A stretch of DNA of 64,000 nucleotides, taken from positions 186,001-250,000 of the forward strand of contig NZ_RBAL01000002.1 in the NCBI RefSeq assembly GCF_003626535.1. The letters run 5' to 3'. Shown here one piece after another: positions 50,110-58,798 of the stretch. The translations under genes and the position numbers were made by a program. The notes under the pieces were generated by a model. It was given only the letters and a program-made list of their open reading frames with translations. It ran no database searches and had not been told where the DNA came from. The first letter of the stretch is position 1. Every line of letters starts with the position of its first letter. The stretch comes from Streptomyces hoynatensis. Its GTDB lineage: Bacteria > Actinomycetota > Actinomycetes > Streptomycetales > Streptomycetaceae.

Positions 50110-50652
50110 CTACCAGACCTCGCCGTCGCGCCAGTCGCAGACCAGCTCCCCCGAGGTGTCCAGGCGCGGCGGCCCGCCGGCCTCCGGGTAGACGTAGATC
50201 CCGCCGTCGTCCTCCTGGGTGCGCGCGATGCCCAGCGGGGTGAGGGCGAAGGTCGGCCCGCCCCACCGCCGCCAGCCGCGGGCGGCGTAGAACTCCCCGG
50301 CGCCCTCGGCCGCTGAGAGCGCCCCCAGCTCGTACGCGCCCCGTATCAGCCGCTCCAGCGCCCCCATCAGCGCGGCCCCGTGCCCGCGCCGCCGCCGGTC
50401 CGCCCGCACGGCCACGGCCTCCACGTAGCCGGTGCGCAGGGCCCGGCCGCCGTGCAGCAGGCGGCGCTGCACGAGGGCGGCGTGCCCGATCAGCTCGGCG
50501 CCCTCCCACAGCAGGGCGTGGGTTCCGCCGAGGGCGTGCTCCCAGTCGTGGGCGGTGAAGTCCCCGGCGAAGGCGTCCTCCAGGAGCGCGCGGGCCGCCC
50601 GCCGCGTGGCCGCGTCCAGTTCGGCGGTGTGGGCGGTGTGCATCCGGCTCAT
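50110..50652 (-). CDS. aac(2')-I: Aminoglycoside 2'-N-acetyltransferase, AAC(2')-I family
   Basis: This 180-residue GNAT protein matches the chromosomal AAC(2') family along its length. Signatures are HTAELDAATRRAARALLEDAF followed by AGDFTAHDWEHALGGTHAL, QRRLLHGGRALRTGYVEAVAVRADRRRRGHGAALM with the acetyl-CoA loop, RGAYELGALSAAEGAGEFYAARGWRRWGGPT, and a terminal DTSGELVCDWRDGEVW as in mycobacterial AAC(2')-Ic. It would acetylate the 2'-amino group of aminoglycosides such as gentamicin or tobramycin, but may have a native cell-wall or thiol substrate. ATG 50652 is used; ATG 50643 is also possible. It is an intrinsic-type gene with no mobile element nearby. Confidence 0.9.
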   Translation of the reverse strand: MSRMHTAHTAELDAATRRAARALLEDAFAGDFTAHDWEHALGGTHALLWEGAELIGHAALVQRRLLHGGRALRTGYVEAVAVRADRRRRGHGAALMGALERLIRGAYELGALSAAEGAGEFYAARGWRRWGGPTFALTPLGIARTQEDDGGIYVYPEAGGPPRLDTSGELVCDWRDGEVW

Positions 50653-50961
50653 TCGGGCGCTCCTCCCGGCTTCCCCTGCTGGCCCACGCTGGTCGTCCGG
50701 CCGGGGAGCCTATGGCCAACTCCCTTCAAAGCAAGGGGAGTTAAGCCTGAGATAAGGGACAACTCGGAGCCGCTTAACCCACCGGCCCACCGACGCGCCC
50801 CCGACCCGCGTCCCGCGCACGGGCCCCGCGCACAGGCTCCCGCCCGCAGGGCCCCGCGCGCCCGGCCGGCCGGTGAGACGCGCCGGGGCCGCCCGCGGTT
50901 CCGGCCTGCCGCCGGGCCGTGGGCGGCCCCGGGGGAGGGCCGGGGGCTGCCGGGCGCGCGG
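50653..50961. other. 309-bp gene-free region upstream of the AAC(2') gene
   Basis: The left third is an AT-richer promoter region with an inverted repeat (AACTCCCTT-CAAAGC-AAGGGGAGTT, 50718-50742, one bulged G). The remainder up to the MFS stop is GC-rich without a supported gene. Confidence 0.6.
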
Positions 50962-52215
50962 TTACCGCGCCGGGTCGGGCTGGCGTTCCGCGGGCCTGCC
51001 CTGGGCGGCGGCCTGCTCGCCGCGCTGTGCCCGCTCCGTCTCGTTGAGCAGCTGGTGGGCGGTGGCCAGGATGGCGATGCCGAGCAGCAGGGTGCCGGCG
51101 CCGAGGTAGAACGGCACGTGGATGTTGGTCGCCTCGACCAGCTTGCCCGCCGCGTAGGGCGCGAGGCCGCCGCCGATGAAGCGGACGAAGCCGTAGGCGG
51201 CGGAGGCCACGGGCCGCTCGACCGGGGCGACGGTCATCACGGCCTGGGTGGTCACCGTGTTGTTGATGCCGATGAAGACGCCCGCCACGATCACCGCGGT
51301 GACCAGGACGGCCACGTGCGTGGTCCAGATCGCGATGACGAGGATGACCACGGCGAACAGCGCCAGGTTCGCGTAGAGGGTCCTGGCCAGGCCCAGGCGG
51401 CGCTGGAGCCAGGGGGCGCCGAAGACGGAGAAGAAGGCGACGAGGATGCCCCAGCCGGTGAAGACCAGGCCGAGCCTGATGGCGCTGAGCCCCATGGGGA
51501 AGGGGGCGTAGCCGAGGACGGTGAAGAAGGCCCAGTTGTAGCAGAGGGCGGTGAGCGAGAGGGTGAGCAGCCCGCGGTGCCGCAGCGCGCGCAGCGGGTC
51601 GGCCAGGCTCGTCTTGCGCGCGGGGGTGGGCAGGGGCTCGACGAGGATCAGGGTGGCGATCAGGGCGATGGCCATCAGGGCGGAGACGCCGAAGAAGGGG
51701 CCGCGCCAGCTGACGTCGCCGAGCAGGCCGCCCAGCAGCGGGCCGACGGCGATGCCCAGGCCGAGGGCCGTTTCGTAGAGGATGATGGCGCCGCTGAACC
51801 CGCCGCTCGCGGAGGCCACGATGACGGCCAGCGAGGTGGCGATGAACAGGGCGTTGCCCACGCCCCACCCGGCGCGGAAGCCGACGATGCCGTTGATGCT
51901 GCCCGAGGCTCCGGCCAGGGCGCTGAAGATGACGATGACGACCAGGCCGACGACCAGGGTGCGCTTGGCGCCGATGCGGCTGGAGACCCAGCCGGTGATC
52001 AGCATGGCGACCGCCGTCACCACCAGGTAGCTGGTGAACAGCAGGGTGACCTGGCTCGGCGAGGCGTCGAGGTCCTCGGATATGGCGGGCAGGATCGGGT
52101 CCACGAGGCCGATCCCCATGAACGAGACCACGCAGGCGAAGGCGACCGCGAAGACCGCCTTGGGCTGCTTGAACGGACTGACGCTGGCTGTCTGCCCTGC
52201 GGAAGGGCCACTCAT
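50962..52215 (-). CDS. MFS exporter, DHA1 type
   Basis: This 417-residue protein has 12 predicted membrane segments, the DHA1 start VAFACVVSFMGIGLVDPILPAISEDL, motif A-like ITGWVSSRIGAKRTLVVG (about residues 73-90) and the antiporter motif C in YETALGLGIAVGPLLGGLLGD. It probably extrudes drugs or metabolites by proton exchange. Its ATG overlaps the stop of the MarR gene by 4 nt, so the two genes form one operon under MarR control. The substrate is unknown. Confidence 0.9.
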   Translation of the reverse strand: MSGPSAGQTASVSPFKQPKAVFAVAFACVVSFMGIGLVDPILPAISEDLDASPSQVTLLFTSYLVVTAVAMLITGWVSSRIGAKRTLVVGLVVIVIFSALAGASGSINGIVGFRAGWGVGNALFIATSLAVIVASASGGFSGAIILYETALGLGIAVGPLLGGLLGDVSWRGPFFGVSALMAIALIATLILVEPLPTPARKTSLADPLRALRHRGLLTLSLTALCYNWAFFTVLGYAPFPMGLSAIRLGLVFTGWGILVAFFSVFGAPWLQRRLGLARTLYANLALFAVVILVIAIWTTHVAVLVTAVIVAGVFIGINNTVTTQAVMTVAPVERPVASAAYGFVRFIGGGLAPYAAGKLVEATNIHVPFYLGAGTLLLGIAILATAHQLLNETERAQRGEQAAAQGRPAERQPDPAR

Positions 52216-52715
52216 GTAGGTGCTCCGTTGGGGACGTCGGGGGTGGGGTCGGGGACGGGAGCGGGTGGGGAAGCGGTCGCGCCGGGGCGAGGCTGCTCCT
52301 CCGGCTCCAGCCGGGTGAGCGCGTCGATGGCGGGAAGCGCGGCGGCGAGGGCGGACCTCTCGTCCGGGCTCAGCCGGTCGAGCAGCTCCTTCAGCCGCTC
52401 GGCGCGCAGTTCACGGCGGCGGGCGAGGGTCGCCCGGCCCGCTTCCGTGAGGTGGACCAGGACCACGCGGCCGTCGGAGGGGTCGGTGGCGCGGGCGGCG
52501 AGGCCCGCCTCCTGGAGCCGGGAGACGAGCTGCGTCATCGCGGGCTGGGTCACGCCCTCGCGGGCGGCCAGCTCGGTCAGCCGGTGCGGCCCCGTCCGCT
52601 CGAGCGTGGACAGGGTCGACACGGCGGTGAGCGAGAGCTCGCTCGGGGCGCTCAGCCTCCGGAACAGCCGGAAGAGGCGTTGCAGCGCGTTCGCCGTCTC
52701 CGTGGAGAGATCCAT
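52212..52715 (-). CDS. MarR family regulator of the adjacent exporter
   Basis: This 167-residue winged-helix protein has LSLTAVSTLSTLERTGPHRLTELAAREGVTQPAMTQLVSRLQEAGLAARATDPSDGRVVLVHLTEAGRATL (about residues 27-97), the MarR core including the DxDGR wing. The C-terminal 30 residues are a Pro-rich tail. It is followed by and overlaps the DHA1 exporter gene, so it is probably its autoregulated repressor. An AT-rich dyad overlapping its start codon is the likely operator. Confidence 0.9.
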   Translation of the reverse strand: MDLSTETANALQRLFRLFRRLSAPSELSLTAVSTLSTLERTGPHRLTELAAREGVTQPAMTQLVSRLQEAGLAARATDPSDGRVVLVHLTEAGRATLARRRELRAERLKELLDRLSPDERSALAAALPAIDALTRLEPEEQPRPGATASPPAPVPDPTPDVPNGAPT

Positions 52716-52740
52716 AACACCTTTATATCATGTGCTTATG
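52713..52740. promoter_or_regulatory. AT-rich MarR operator candidate
   Basis: CATAA (52713-52717) and TTATG (52736-52740) form an inverted repeat around a TATA-containing centre at the marR start codon, in one of the most AT-rich patches of the window. Confidence 0.55.
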
Positions 52741-52834
52741 TATTTTGGTGGGGGCCGGGGCGGCGGGCGGGCGGGGGCCGGATCGTTGCCCAGGGCAGGG
52801 CTCACACCCCGGGCCCGGGGGCGCTGAGGGCAGC

Positions 52835-52872
52835 GTTGCCTCAGGGAAACGGACGTGATGCGGCCGGGTAAC
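52835..52872 (+). promoter_or_regulatory. GlnR operator upstream of the nitrite reductase operon
   Basis: Boxes GTTGC (52835), GAAAC (52846), GATGC (52857) and GTAAC (52868) are each separated by exactly 6 nt, matching the actinobacterial GlnR pattern GTnAC-n6-GAAAC-n6-GTnAC-n6-GAAAC with the second box perfect. It ends 23 nt before the start codon at 52896. Confidence 0.7.
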
Positions 52873-52895
52873 AGCGGCCACGCACCCTGCTGGAC

Positions 52896-54293
52896 ATGGC
52901 CAGGCAAGAACAGGTGGTGATCGTGGGCGGCGGGATGGCCGGCGCCCGGCTCGCCCGGCATCTCGGCGCCGCCCCCGGCGGCGGCCCCGCGGTCACCGTG
53001 CTGGCCGAGGAGCCGCACCCCGCCTACAACCGGGTGCTGCTCGCCGACGTCCTGGCCCGCAGGTACCCCGCCGAGGTGATCGCGCTCCCGCGGCCCGCGG
53101 AGAGCGTCAGCTGGCGGGCCGGCACCCGGGTGGCGCGCATCGACCGCGCCGCGCGACGCGTGGTGTGCGAGGACGGCGCGGAGGTGGCGTACGACACGCT
53201 GGTGCTCGCCACCGGCGCGAGCGCCGTCCTGCCGCCGCTGGTGCGCGCCGGCGCGCCCGGCCTGCCCGAGCGCGTGTACGCCTTCCGCACCCTGGACGAC
53301 TGCCTCGCCCTCGACCGCGCCCTGACCGAGAGCGCCGCCGTCCCCGAGAGCGTCGCCGGCCACGGAAGCGCCACGGGCCCCGGGAGCACCGCCGGCCACG
53401 GAAGCGCCGCCGTCCCTGGCGCGCCGCGCGCGGTGGTGATCGGCGGCGGGCTGCTCGGCGTGCTCGCCGCCCAGGCCCTGACCCGCCGCGGCGCCCGCGT
53501 CGTCCTCGCCCACCAGGGCGAGCACCTCATGGAGCGGCAGCTGGACCGGGGCGCCGCCGCCCTGCTGCGCGCCCACCTGACCGCGAGCGGCGTGGAGGTC
53601 CACACCGAGTGCCGGGCCAGGCGCCTGCACAGCGCCCCCGGCGATCCCGCGGCCAAGGCCCCCGCCGTGACCGCCGTGGAACTCGCCGACGGCTACCGCC
53701 TCGACGCCGACCTGGTCGTGCTGGCCTGCGGGGTCCGCCCGCGCGCCGGCCTGGCCAGGGCCGCGGGGCTCGACCTCGGTCCGCACGGCGGCGTCGCCGT
53801 CGACGACCGGCTGGCCACCTCGGACCCGGCCGTGCACGCCATCGGCGACTGCGCCGAGCACGGCGGCCTCCTCTACGGCCTGGCCCAGCCCGCCCAGGAC
53901 CAGGCCGACGTCCTGGCCGGCCTCCTCACCACACGGCCGGGCGCCCGCTACCGCGGAACCCGCGCCCTGGTCCGGCTGACCCTGCACGAGGGCACCCCGC
54001 GCGAGGGGACGCCGCGCGAGGGGACCCACGAGGGGACCCCGCGCGAGGGCCCCCTCGACCTGGCGGCCTTCGGCCGCACCACGCCGATGCCGGGCGACGA
54101 CGTCGTGCACCTGGCAGACGGCACCCGCGGCGCGTACCGCAAGCTCGTCGTCCGCGGCGATCGGCTGCGCGGGGGCATCCTGCTCGGCGATCTCGGCAGC
54201 GTCGGCACCCTGGCCGGCACCTGGGAGGCCGACCAGCCGCTGCCCGCCACCGCCCCCCTGCTGCACCTGCTCACTCACGACGGAGGGTACTGA
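52896..54293 (+). CDS. FAD-dependent electron-transfer oxidoreductase of nitrate assimilation (NasB-like)
   Basis: This 465-residue flavoprotein has VVIVGGGMAGARLARHL, HPAYNRVLLADVL (as in NirB N-termini), LVLATGASAVLPPL, AVVIGGGLLGVLAAQALTRRGARVVLAH and VHAIGDCAEHGG. It is essentially the FAD/NAD module of nitrite reductase without the sirohaem part. It likely feeds electrons to the nitrate reductase at 44344. Two low-complexity inserts are present: GHGS/AVPG repeats (about 150-170) and EGTPREGTPREGTHEG (about 368-385), both encoded by tandem DNA repeats. The nirB start follows 3 nt after its stop, so they share an operon under the GlnR box. Confidence 0.86.
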   Translation: MARQEQVVIVGGGMAGARLARHLGAAPGGGPAVTVLAEEPHPAYNRVLLADVLARRYPAEVIALPRPAESVSWRAGTRVARIDRAARRVVCEDGAEVAYDTLVLATGASAVLPPLVRAGAPGLPERVYAFRTLDDCLALDRALTESAAVPESVAGHGSATGPGSTAGHGSAAVPGAPRAVVIGGGLLGVLAAQALTRRGARVVLAHQGEHLMERQLDRGAAALLRAHLTASGVEVHTECRARRLHSAPGDPAAKAPAVTAVELADGYRLDADLVVLACGVRPRAGLARAAGLDLGPHGGVAVDDRLATSDPAVHAIGDCAEHGGLLYGLAQPAQDQADVLAGLLTTRPGARYRGTRALVRLTLHEGTPREGTPREGTHEGTPREGPLDLAAFGRTTPMPGDDVVHLADGTRGAYRKLVVRGDRLRGGILLGDLGSVGTLAGTWEADQPLPATAPLLHLLTHDGGY

Positions 54294-54296
54294 CGC

Positions 54297-56972
54297 ATGT
54301 CCACCGCCACCGCCGCCCGCACCGGCGCCGCCCGCACCGCCCCGACCACGGGCGCCGCGGACGCCGCGGGCACCTCCGCGGAGAAGGAGACCATCGTCCT
54401 GGTCGGCCACGGCATGGTCGGCCAGCGGTTCCTGGAGGAGCTCGCCGACCGGGGCGTGACCGGCAGGGCCCGCGTCGTCGTGCTGTGCGAGGAGCCGCGC
54501 CCGGCCTACGACCGGGTCCACCTCACCTCCTGGTTCGGCGGCACCGCGGCCGAGGAACTCTCCCTCGTGCCCGAGGGGTTCATGGCCGAGCACGGCATCG
54601 AGCTGCACCTGGGCGACCCGGCCACCGCCGTGGACCGCGAGGCCCGCACCGTCACCGCGCGCTCCGGCCGCGTCTTCCGCTACGACACCCTGGTCCTGGC
54701 CACCGGCTCCTTCCCCTTCGTGCCGCCGGTCCCCGGCCGGGAGGCCACCGGCTGCTTCGTCTACCGCACCATCGAGGACCTGGAGGCGATCAGGGCGTAC
54801 GCGGAGGGCGCGCGCACCGGCCTCGTCGTCGGCGGCGGCCTGCTCGGCCTGGAGGCGGCGGGGGCGCTGAAGGGCCTGGGCCTCGAAACCCACATCGTCG
54901 AGTTCCACCCCCGCCTGATGGCCCTCCAGGTCGACGAGGGCGGCGGCGCCGCGCTGCGGCGGACCGTCGAGGACCTCGGCCTCGTCGTGCACACCGGCGT
55001 CGGCGGCCAGGAGATCACCGCGGGCGAGGACGGCGCGGTGACCGGCATGGTCCTCTCCGACGGCGCCACCGTCCCCACCGACCTGGTGATCTTCTCCGCC
55101 GGCGTGCGGCCACGCGACGAACTCGCCCGCGCCGCCGGCCTCCCCGTCGGCGAGCGCGGCGGCATCGTGATCGACGAGCGCTGCCGCACCGCCGACCCGG
55201 CCGTCTTCGCCATCGGCGAGTGTGCCCGCGCCGCGGACGGCATGGTGTACGGGCTCGTCGCCCCCGGCTACGAGATGGCCGCCACCGCCGGCGAGACCCT
55301 CGCCGCCGCCGCCCCGGCCGGCGCCGGGTTCACCGGGGCCGACACCTCGACCAAGCTGAAGCTCCTCGGCGTCGACGTCGCCTCCTTCGGCGACGCGCAC
55401 GGCACCGCGGAGGGCTGCCTCGACGTCGTGTACGCGGACTCCCGCTCCGGCATCTACAAGAAGCTCGTCATCGGCCGGGACGGCACCCTGCTCGGCGGCG
55501 TCCTCGTCGGCGACGCGGAGGCGTACGGGCTGCTGCGCCCGCTGACCGGCTCGGTGCCGCCCGCCGCGCCGGAACAGCTGGTGCTGCCCGCCGGGCTGGC
55601 GCCGCCCACCGCGCTCGGCCCGGCCGCGCTGCCCGACGAGGCGGTCGTCTGCAACTGCCACAACGTCACCAAGGGCACCATCAGGGCCGCCGTCTCCGCC
55701 CAGGGCTGCTCCAGCGTGCCCGAGGTCAAGAAGTGCACCAAGGCGGGCACCGGCTGCGGGAGTTGCCTCAAGGTCCTGGGCCAGCTCGTGAACGACGAGC
55801 TCGCCGCCTCCGGGGTCGAGGTGGACACCGGCCTGTGCGGCTGCTTCGCACACACCAGGCAGGAGCTGTACGAGATCGTCCTCGCGCTGCGCCTCACCTC
55901 CTACCGCGAGCTGCTCGACGGCCACGGCCGCCCGGAGGCCCGCGGCGGCGAGGGCTGCGAGATCTGCAAGCCGGCCGTCGCCTCGATCATCGCCTCGCTC
56001 GCCCCGGCGATCGGCGCCCAGGGCCACGTCCTGGACGGCGAGCAGGCCGCTCTCCAGGACACCAACGACCACTTCCTGGCCAACCTCCAGAAGAACGGCT
56101 CCTATTCGATCGTCCCCCGGGTCCCCGGCGGCGAGATCTCCCCCGAGAAGCTGATCGTCATCGGCGAGGTGGCGCGGGACTTCGGGCTCTACACCAAGAT
56201 CACCGGCGGGCAGCGCATCGACATGTTCGGCGCCCGCGTTGACCAGCTGCCGCAGATCTGGGCCCGGCTGGTGGCCGCCGGATTCGAGTCCGGCCACGCC
56301 TACGGCAAGGCCCTGCGCACCGTGAAGTCCTGTGTCGGCTCGACCTGGTGCAGGTACGGGGTGCAGGACAGCGTCCGGATGGCGATCGACCTGGAGCTGC
56401 GCTACCGGGGCCTGCGCTCCCCGCACAAGCTGAAGTCCGCGGTCTCCGGCTGCGCCCGGGAGTGCGCCGAGGCGATGGGCAAGGACTTCGGCGTGATCGC
56501 CACCGCGAACGGCTGGAACCTGTACGTCGGCGGCAACGGCGGCGCCACCCCGCGGCACGCCGACCTGCTCGCCCAGGACCTCTCGGACGCCGAACTGGTC
56601 CGGCTGATCGACCGCTTCCTCATGTTCTACATCCGCACCGCCGACCGCCTGGAGCGCACCTCGGTCTGGCTGGAGCGCATCGAGGGCGGACTCGACCACG
56701 TCAGGGACGTGGTGGTGCACGACTCGCTCGGCATCTGCGCCGAACTGGAGGAGCTGATGGCGGCGCACGTCGCGAACTACCGGGACGAGTGGGCCCAGAC
56801 GCTCGACGACCCCGAGAAGCTGGCCCGTTTCGTGTCCTTCGTGAACGCGCCCGGCGCGCCCGACCCGGCCGTCAGGTTCGTTCCCGAACGCGAGCAGGTC
56901 AAGCCGGACCTGACCATCCTGGCCGGCCCCACGCTGCCGGTCCGCACCCTGGAAGGGAGCAGCACGCGATGA
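54297..56972 (+). CDS. nirB: NAD(P)H nitrite reductase large subunit
   Basis: This 891-residue enzyme reduces nitrite to ammonium with six electrons. Domains in order are an Ala/Thr-rich tail (1-28); FAD and NAD sites (IVLVGHGMVGQRFLEEL, LVVGGGLLGLEAAGALKGL); a BFD-type [2Fe-2S] site (C452, C454, C487, C490); a ferredoxin-like half-domain; and the sirohaem/[4Fe-4S] site with C679, C685, C719 and C723 (SCVGSTWC, SGCAREC). Extra cysteines follow the BFD site (GLCGC). It overlaps nirD by 4 nt. Sirohaem could be supplied by the chelatase at 43399. Confidence 0.96.
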   Translation: MSTATAARTGAARTAPTTGAADAAGTSAEKETIVLVGHGMVGQRFLEELADRGVTGRARVVVLCEEPRPAYDRVHLTSWFGGTAAEELSLVPEGFMAEHGIELHLGDPATAVDREARTVTARSGRVFRYDTLVLATGSFPFVPPVPGREATGCFVYRTIEDLEAIRAYAEGARTGLVVGGGLLGLEAAGALKGLGLETHIVEFHPRLMALQVDEGGGAALRRTVEDLGLVVHTGVGGQEITAGEDGAVTGMVLSDGATVPTDLVIFSAGVRPRDELARAAGLPVGERGGIVIDERCRTADPAVFAIGECARAADGMVYGLVAPGYEMAATAGETLAAAAPAGAGFTGADTSTKLKLLGVDVASFGDAHGTAEGCLDVVYADSRSGIYKKLVIGRDGTLLGGVLVGDAEAYGLLRPLTGSVPPAAPEQLVLPAGLAPPTALGPAALPDEAVVCNCHNVTKGTIRAAVSAQGCSSVPEVKKCTKAGTGCGSCLKVLGQLVNDELAASGVEVDTGLCGCFAHTRQELYEIVLALRLTSYRELLDGHGRPEARGGEGCEICKPAVASIIASLAPAIGAQGHVLDGEQAALQDTNDHFLANLQKNGSYSIVPRVPGGEISPEKLIVIGEVARDFGLYTKITGGQRIDMFGARVDQLPQIWARLVAAGFESGHAYGKALRTVKSCVGSTWCRYGVQDSVRMAIDLELRYRGLRSPHKLKSAVSGCARECAEAMGKDFGVIATANGWNLYVGGNGGATPRHADLLAQDLSDAELVRLIDRFLMFYIRTADRLERTSVWLERIEGGLDHVRDVVVHDSLGICAELEELMAAHVANYRDEWAQTLDDPEKLARFVSFVNAPGAPDPAVRFVPEREQVKPDLTILAGPTLPVRTLEGSSTR

Positions 56973-57382
56973 ACGGCACGATCGGATACGCCGACCCCGC
57001 GGCGGACGCGCCGGCGGAGCCCGCCGGAGGCCCGGCGGAGCCCGCGGCCGGCTCGGTGGAGATCGAGACCCCGGACGGGCGGTGGGTGCCCGTCTGCGGG
57101 CTCGCCCAGCTGACCCCGGGCCGCGGGGTGGCCGCGCTGCTGCCGGGCGGCGGGCAGGCCGCGCTCTTCCTCGACCGCAGGGGCCGCACGTACGCCATCG
57201 GCAACCGCGACCCGTTCACCGGCGCCTACGTCCTCTCCCGCGGCCTGCTCGGCTCCACCGGCAGCGCCGGCCCCTTCGTCGCCTCGCCGCTGCTCAAGCA
57301 GCGCTTCGACCTGACGACGGGGCGCTGCCTGGACGACCCGGAGAAGTCCGTCCCGGTCTACGCCACCCGCCACCTGCCCTGA
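56969..57382 (+). CDS. nirD: Nitrite reductase small subunit NirD
   Basis: This 137-residue protein has a 25-residue Ala/Pro tail followed by a Rieske-like beta fold: WVPVCGLAQLTPGRGVAALL, ALFLDRRGRTYAIGNRDPFTGAYVLSRGLLGS, and VASPLLKQRFDLTTGRCLDDPEKSVPVY. As in other NirD proteins the Rieske iron ligands are absent, so it is a structural partner of NirB. The ATGA overlap with nirB indicates coupled translation. Confidence 0.94.
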   Translation: MNGTIGYADPAADAPAEPAGGPAEPAAGSVEIETPDGRWVPVCGLAQLTPGRGVAALLPGGGQAALFLDRRGRTYAIGNRDPFTGAYVLSRGLLGSTGSAGPFVASPLLKQRFDLTTGRCLDDPEKSVPVYATRHLP

Positions 57383-57412
57383 GCGGCACCCGCCCCGAGC
57401 CGCCCCCCGCCC

Positions 57413-57438
57413 GCGCCGGGGTCCAACCCCCCCGGCGC
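57413..57438. terminator. Terminator hairpin after nirD
   Basis: GCGCCGGGG (57413-57421) pairs with CCCCGGCGC (57430-57438) across an 8-nt loop, between the convergent nirD and luxR-type genes. The remaining gap up to 57566 is C/G-rich without a gene. Confidence 0.65.
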
Positions 57439-57566
57439 GCCGGCCGGGTTGCCCGACGCCCGCGTCCCGCGGCCCGCGCCCGCGCCCGCCCGCCGGGGCG
57501 GTCCCGGTGCCGGGGCGGTCCCGGTCGGGGTCCCGGTGGCGGGGCGGGCTCCGGCGGGCGGGCCGG

Positions 57567-58568
57567 TCAGATGAGGCCGCGGCGGGCCGCCTGCCAGGCC
57601 AGCTGCATGCGGGTGGCCGCGCCGGTGCGGGCCATCAGCTGCTGGACGTGCCGCTGCACCGTCCGCCTGCTGAGCCCGAGCTGGCTGGCGATCGCCTTGT
57701 CGGTCACCCCGGCGACCAGCAGCGAGAGCAGCTGGCTGTCGACGGGCGCCAGGGAGCCCTCGCCCCCGGTGCCCTCCGTGCCGGTCACCTCGCCCGAGGC
57801 GCTGACCCGCAACGGCACCCCGCCGTCCCAGTACCGCTCGAACAGGGCGACCAGCGCGTCCAGCAGGCTGCTGCCCCGGACGATGGCCGCGGTCACCTCC
57901 TCCTCGCTGCCGTGAGGACCGCCAGGCACCAGCGGGCAGACGGCGACGGCCCGGTCCACGATGGCCAGGCGCAGCGGCAGCGTGGGCACCGCGCGGGCCA
58001 TTTCGCCCGCCCTGATGCCGTCGGCCACGTTCTCGACCGAGCCCGCGTCGTCGAAGAACTCCCGCTCGTACAGCACCCGGTAGCGCACCCCGCGGGCCAG
58101 GGCGTCGTACTCGTCGGTGTTGCTGCCCGAGGGCATGGCCACGTACTGCGCCTTGCAGAACCACAGCATCTCGTGCCGGGCGCCCTCCTGCATCCGCCGC
58201 AGGTGGCCGCGGAGCGCGCGGGCCCCGGTGACCACCTCGATCAGCTGCCCGGCGTCGTGGCGGCGCCGCGTGCCCCGGTAGGTGTCGAGCAGGTCGGTGA
58301 CGGCGGCCCTGGCCCGCTCCACCGCGTCGGCGCGCCGCTGGAGCTGCGGCAGCAGGGCGATGTCGGGCGGCGTGGCGGCGAACGCGGCGGGCGCGCGCCC
58401 GGCGGCTTCCACCAGCCCCTTGCCCTCCAGGCCCGCCAGCACCTGACGCGTGCGCGCCGGCGTGAGCCCGGCGCGCCGTGCGATCTCCTCGGGGGTGGCG
58501 CTGCGCACCGTCACGAGCAGCCGGTAGACGGCCTCCTCGTCCTCGTCCAGCCCTGCCGCCTCCAGCAT
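57567..58568 (-). CDS. TrmB-like/LuxR hybrid transcriptional regulator
   Basis: This 333-residue regulator has an N-terminal TrmB-type winged helix (LDEDEEAVYRLLVTVRSATPEEIARRAGLTPARTRQVLAGLEGKGLVE, about residues 7-54), a central sensor segment (GARHEMLWFCKAQYVAMP), and a C-terminal LuxR HTH (LLSLLVAGVTDKAIASQLGLSRRTVQRHVQQLMARTGAATRMQLAWQAARRG, about 280-332). Such two-HTH proteins are widespread in Streptomyces next to secreted protease genes. It is divergent from the subtilase at 58799 and probably activates it. The ATG follows GGGGAG. Confidence 0.88.
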   Translation of the reverse strand: MLEAAGLDEDEEAVYRLLVTVRSATPEEIARRAGLTPARTRQVLAGLEGKGLVEAAGRAPAAFAATPPDIALLPQLQRRADAVERARAAVTDLLDTYRGTRRRHDAGQLIEVVTGARALRGHLRRMQEGARHEMLWFCKAQYVAMPSGSNTDEYDALARGVRYRVLYEREFFDDAGSVENVADGIRAGEMARAVPTLPLRLAIVDRAVAVCPLVPGGPHGSEEEVTAAIVRGSSLLDALVALFERYWDGGVPLRVSASGEVTGTEGTGGEGSLAPVDSQLLSLLVAGVTDKAIASQLGLSRRTVQRHVQQLMARTGAATRMQLAWQAARRGLI

Positions 58569-58660
58569 GCCCAGCTCCCCTCACCGCCCGTCCGCGCCGG
58601 TCCGCGGCCCCCTTGCCCGGACTTCTGCGGAGAAATTATGTACGAAACCGGCAACTCGCG

Positions 58661-58693
58661 TGTCGTAAGGGAGACATGTCGCCACTGCGACAC
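58661..58693. promoter_or_regulatory. TGTCG/CGACA dyad between the LuxR-type regulator and the subtilase
   Basis: TGTCG-CCACTG-CGACA (58677-58692) is a perfect inverted repeat. Another TGTCG lies 16 bp to the left (58661), preceded by G to match CGACAC on the right. The region is divergent promoter DNA. Confidence 0.5.
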
Positions 58694-58798
58694 CGGAAGG
58701 GGCGTGACACGCCGCGCCCGGCGCGCCGAGTCTGTCCTGCAACTCGCCGCCTTTCCCCTGCCCGCGGCGGGCCCAACGAGAGGTGAGGTGAAGCTGCC

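Noticed and set aside
50110..52715. AAC(2')-exporter-MarR as a mobile resistance island
   Set aside because: No transposase, integrase or terminal repeats were seen, and base composition matches the neighbours.
52728..56768. A 1346-residue antisense frame across the flavoprotein and nirB genes
   Set aside because: Shadow of GC-rich third positions; the plus-strand proteins carry complete catalytic motifs.
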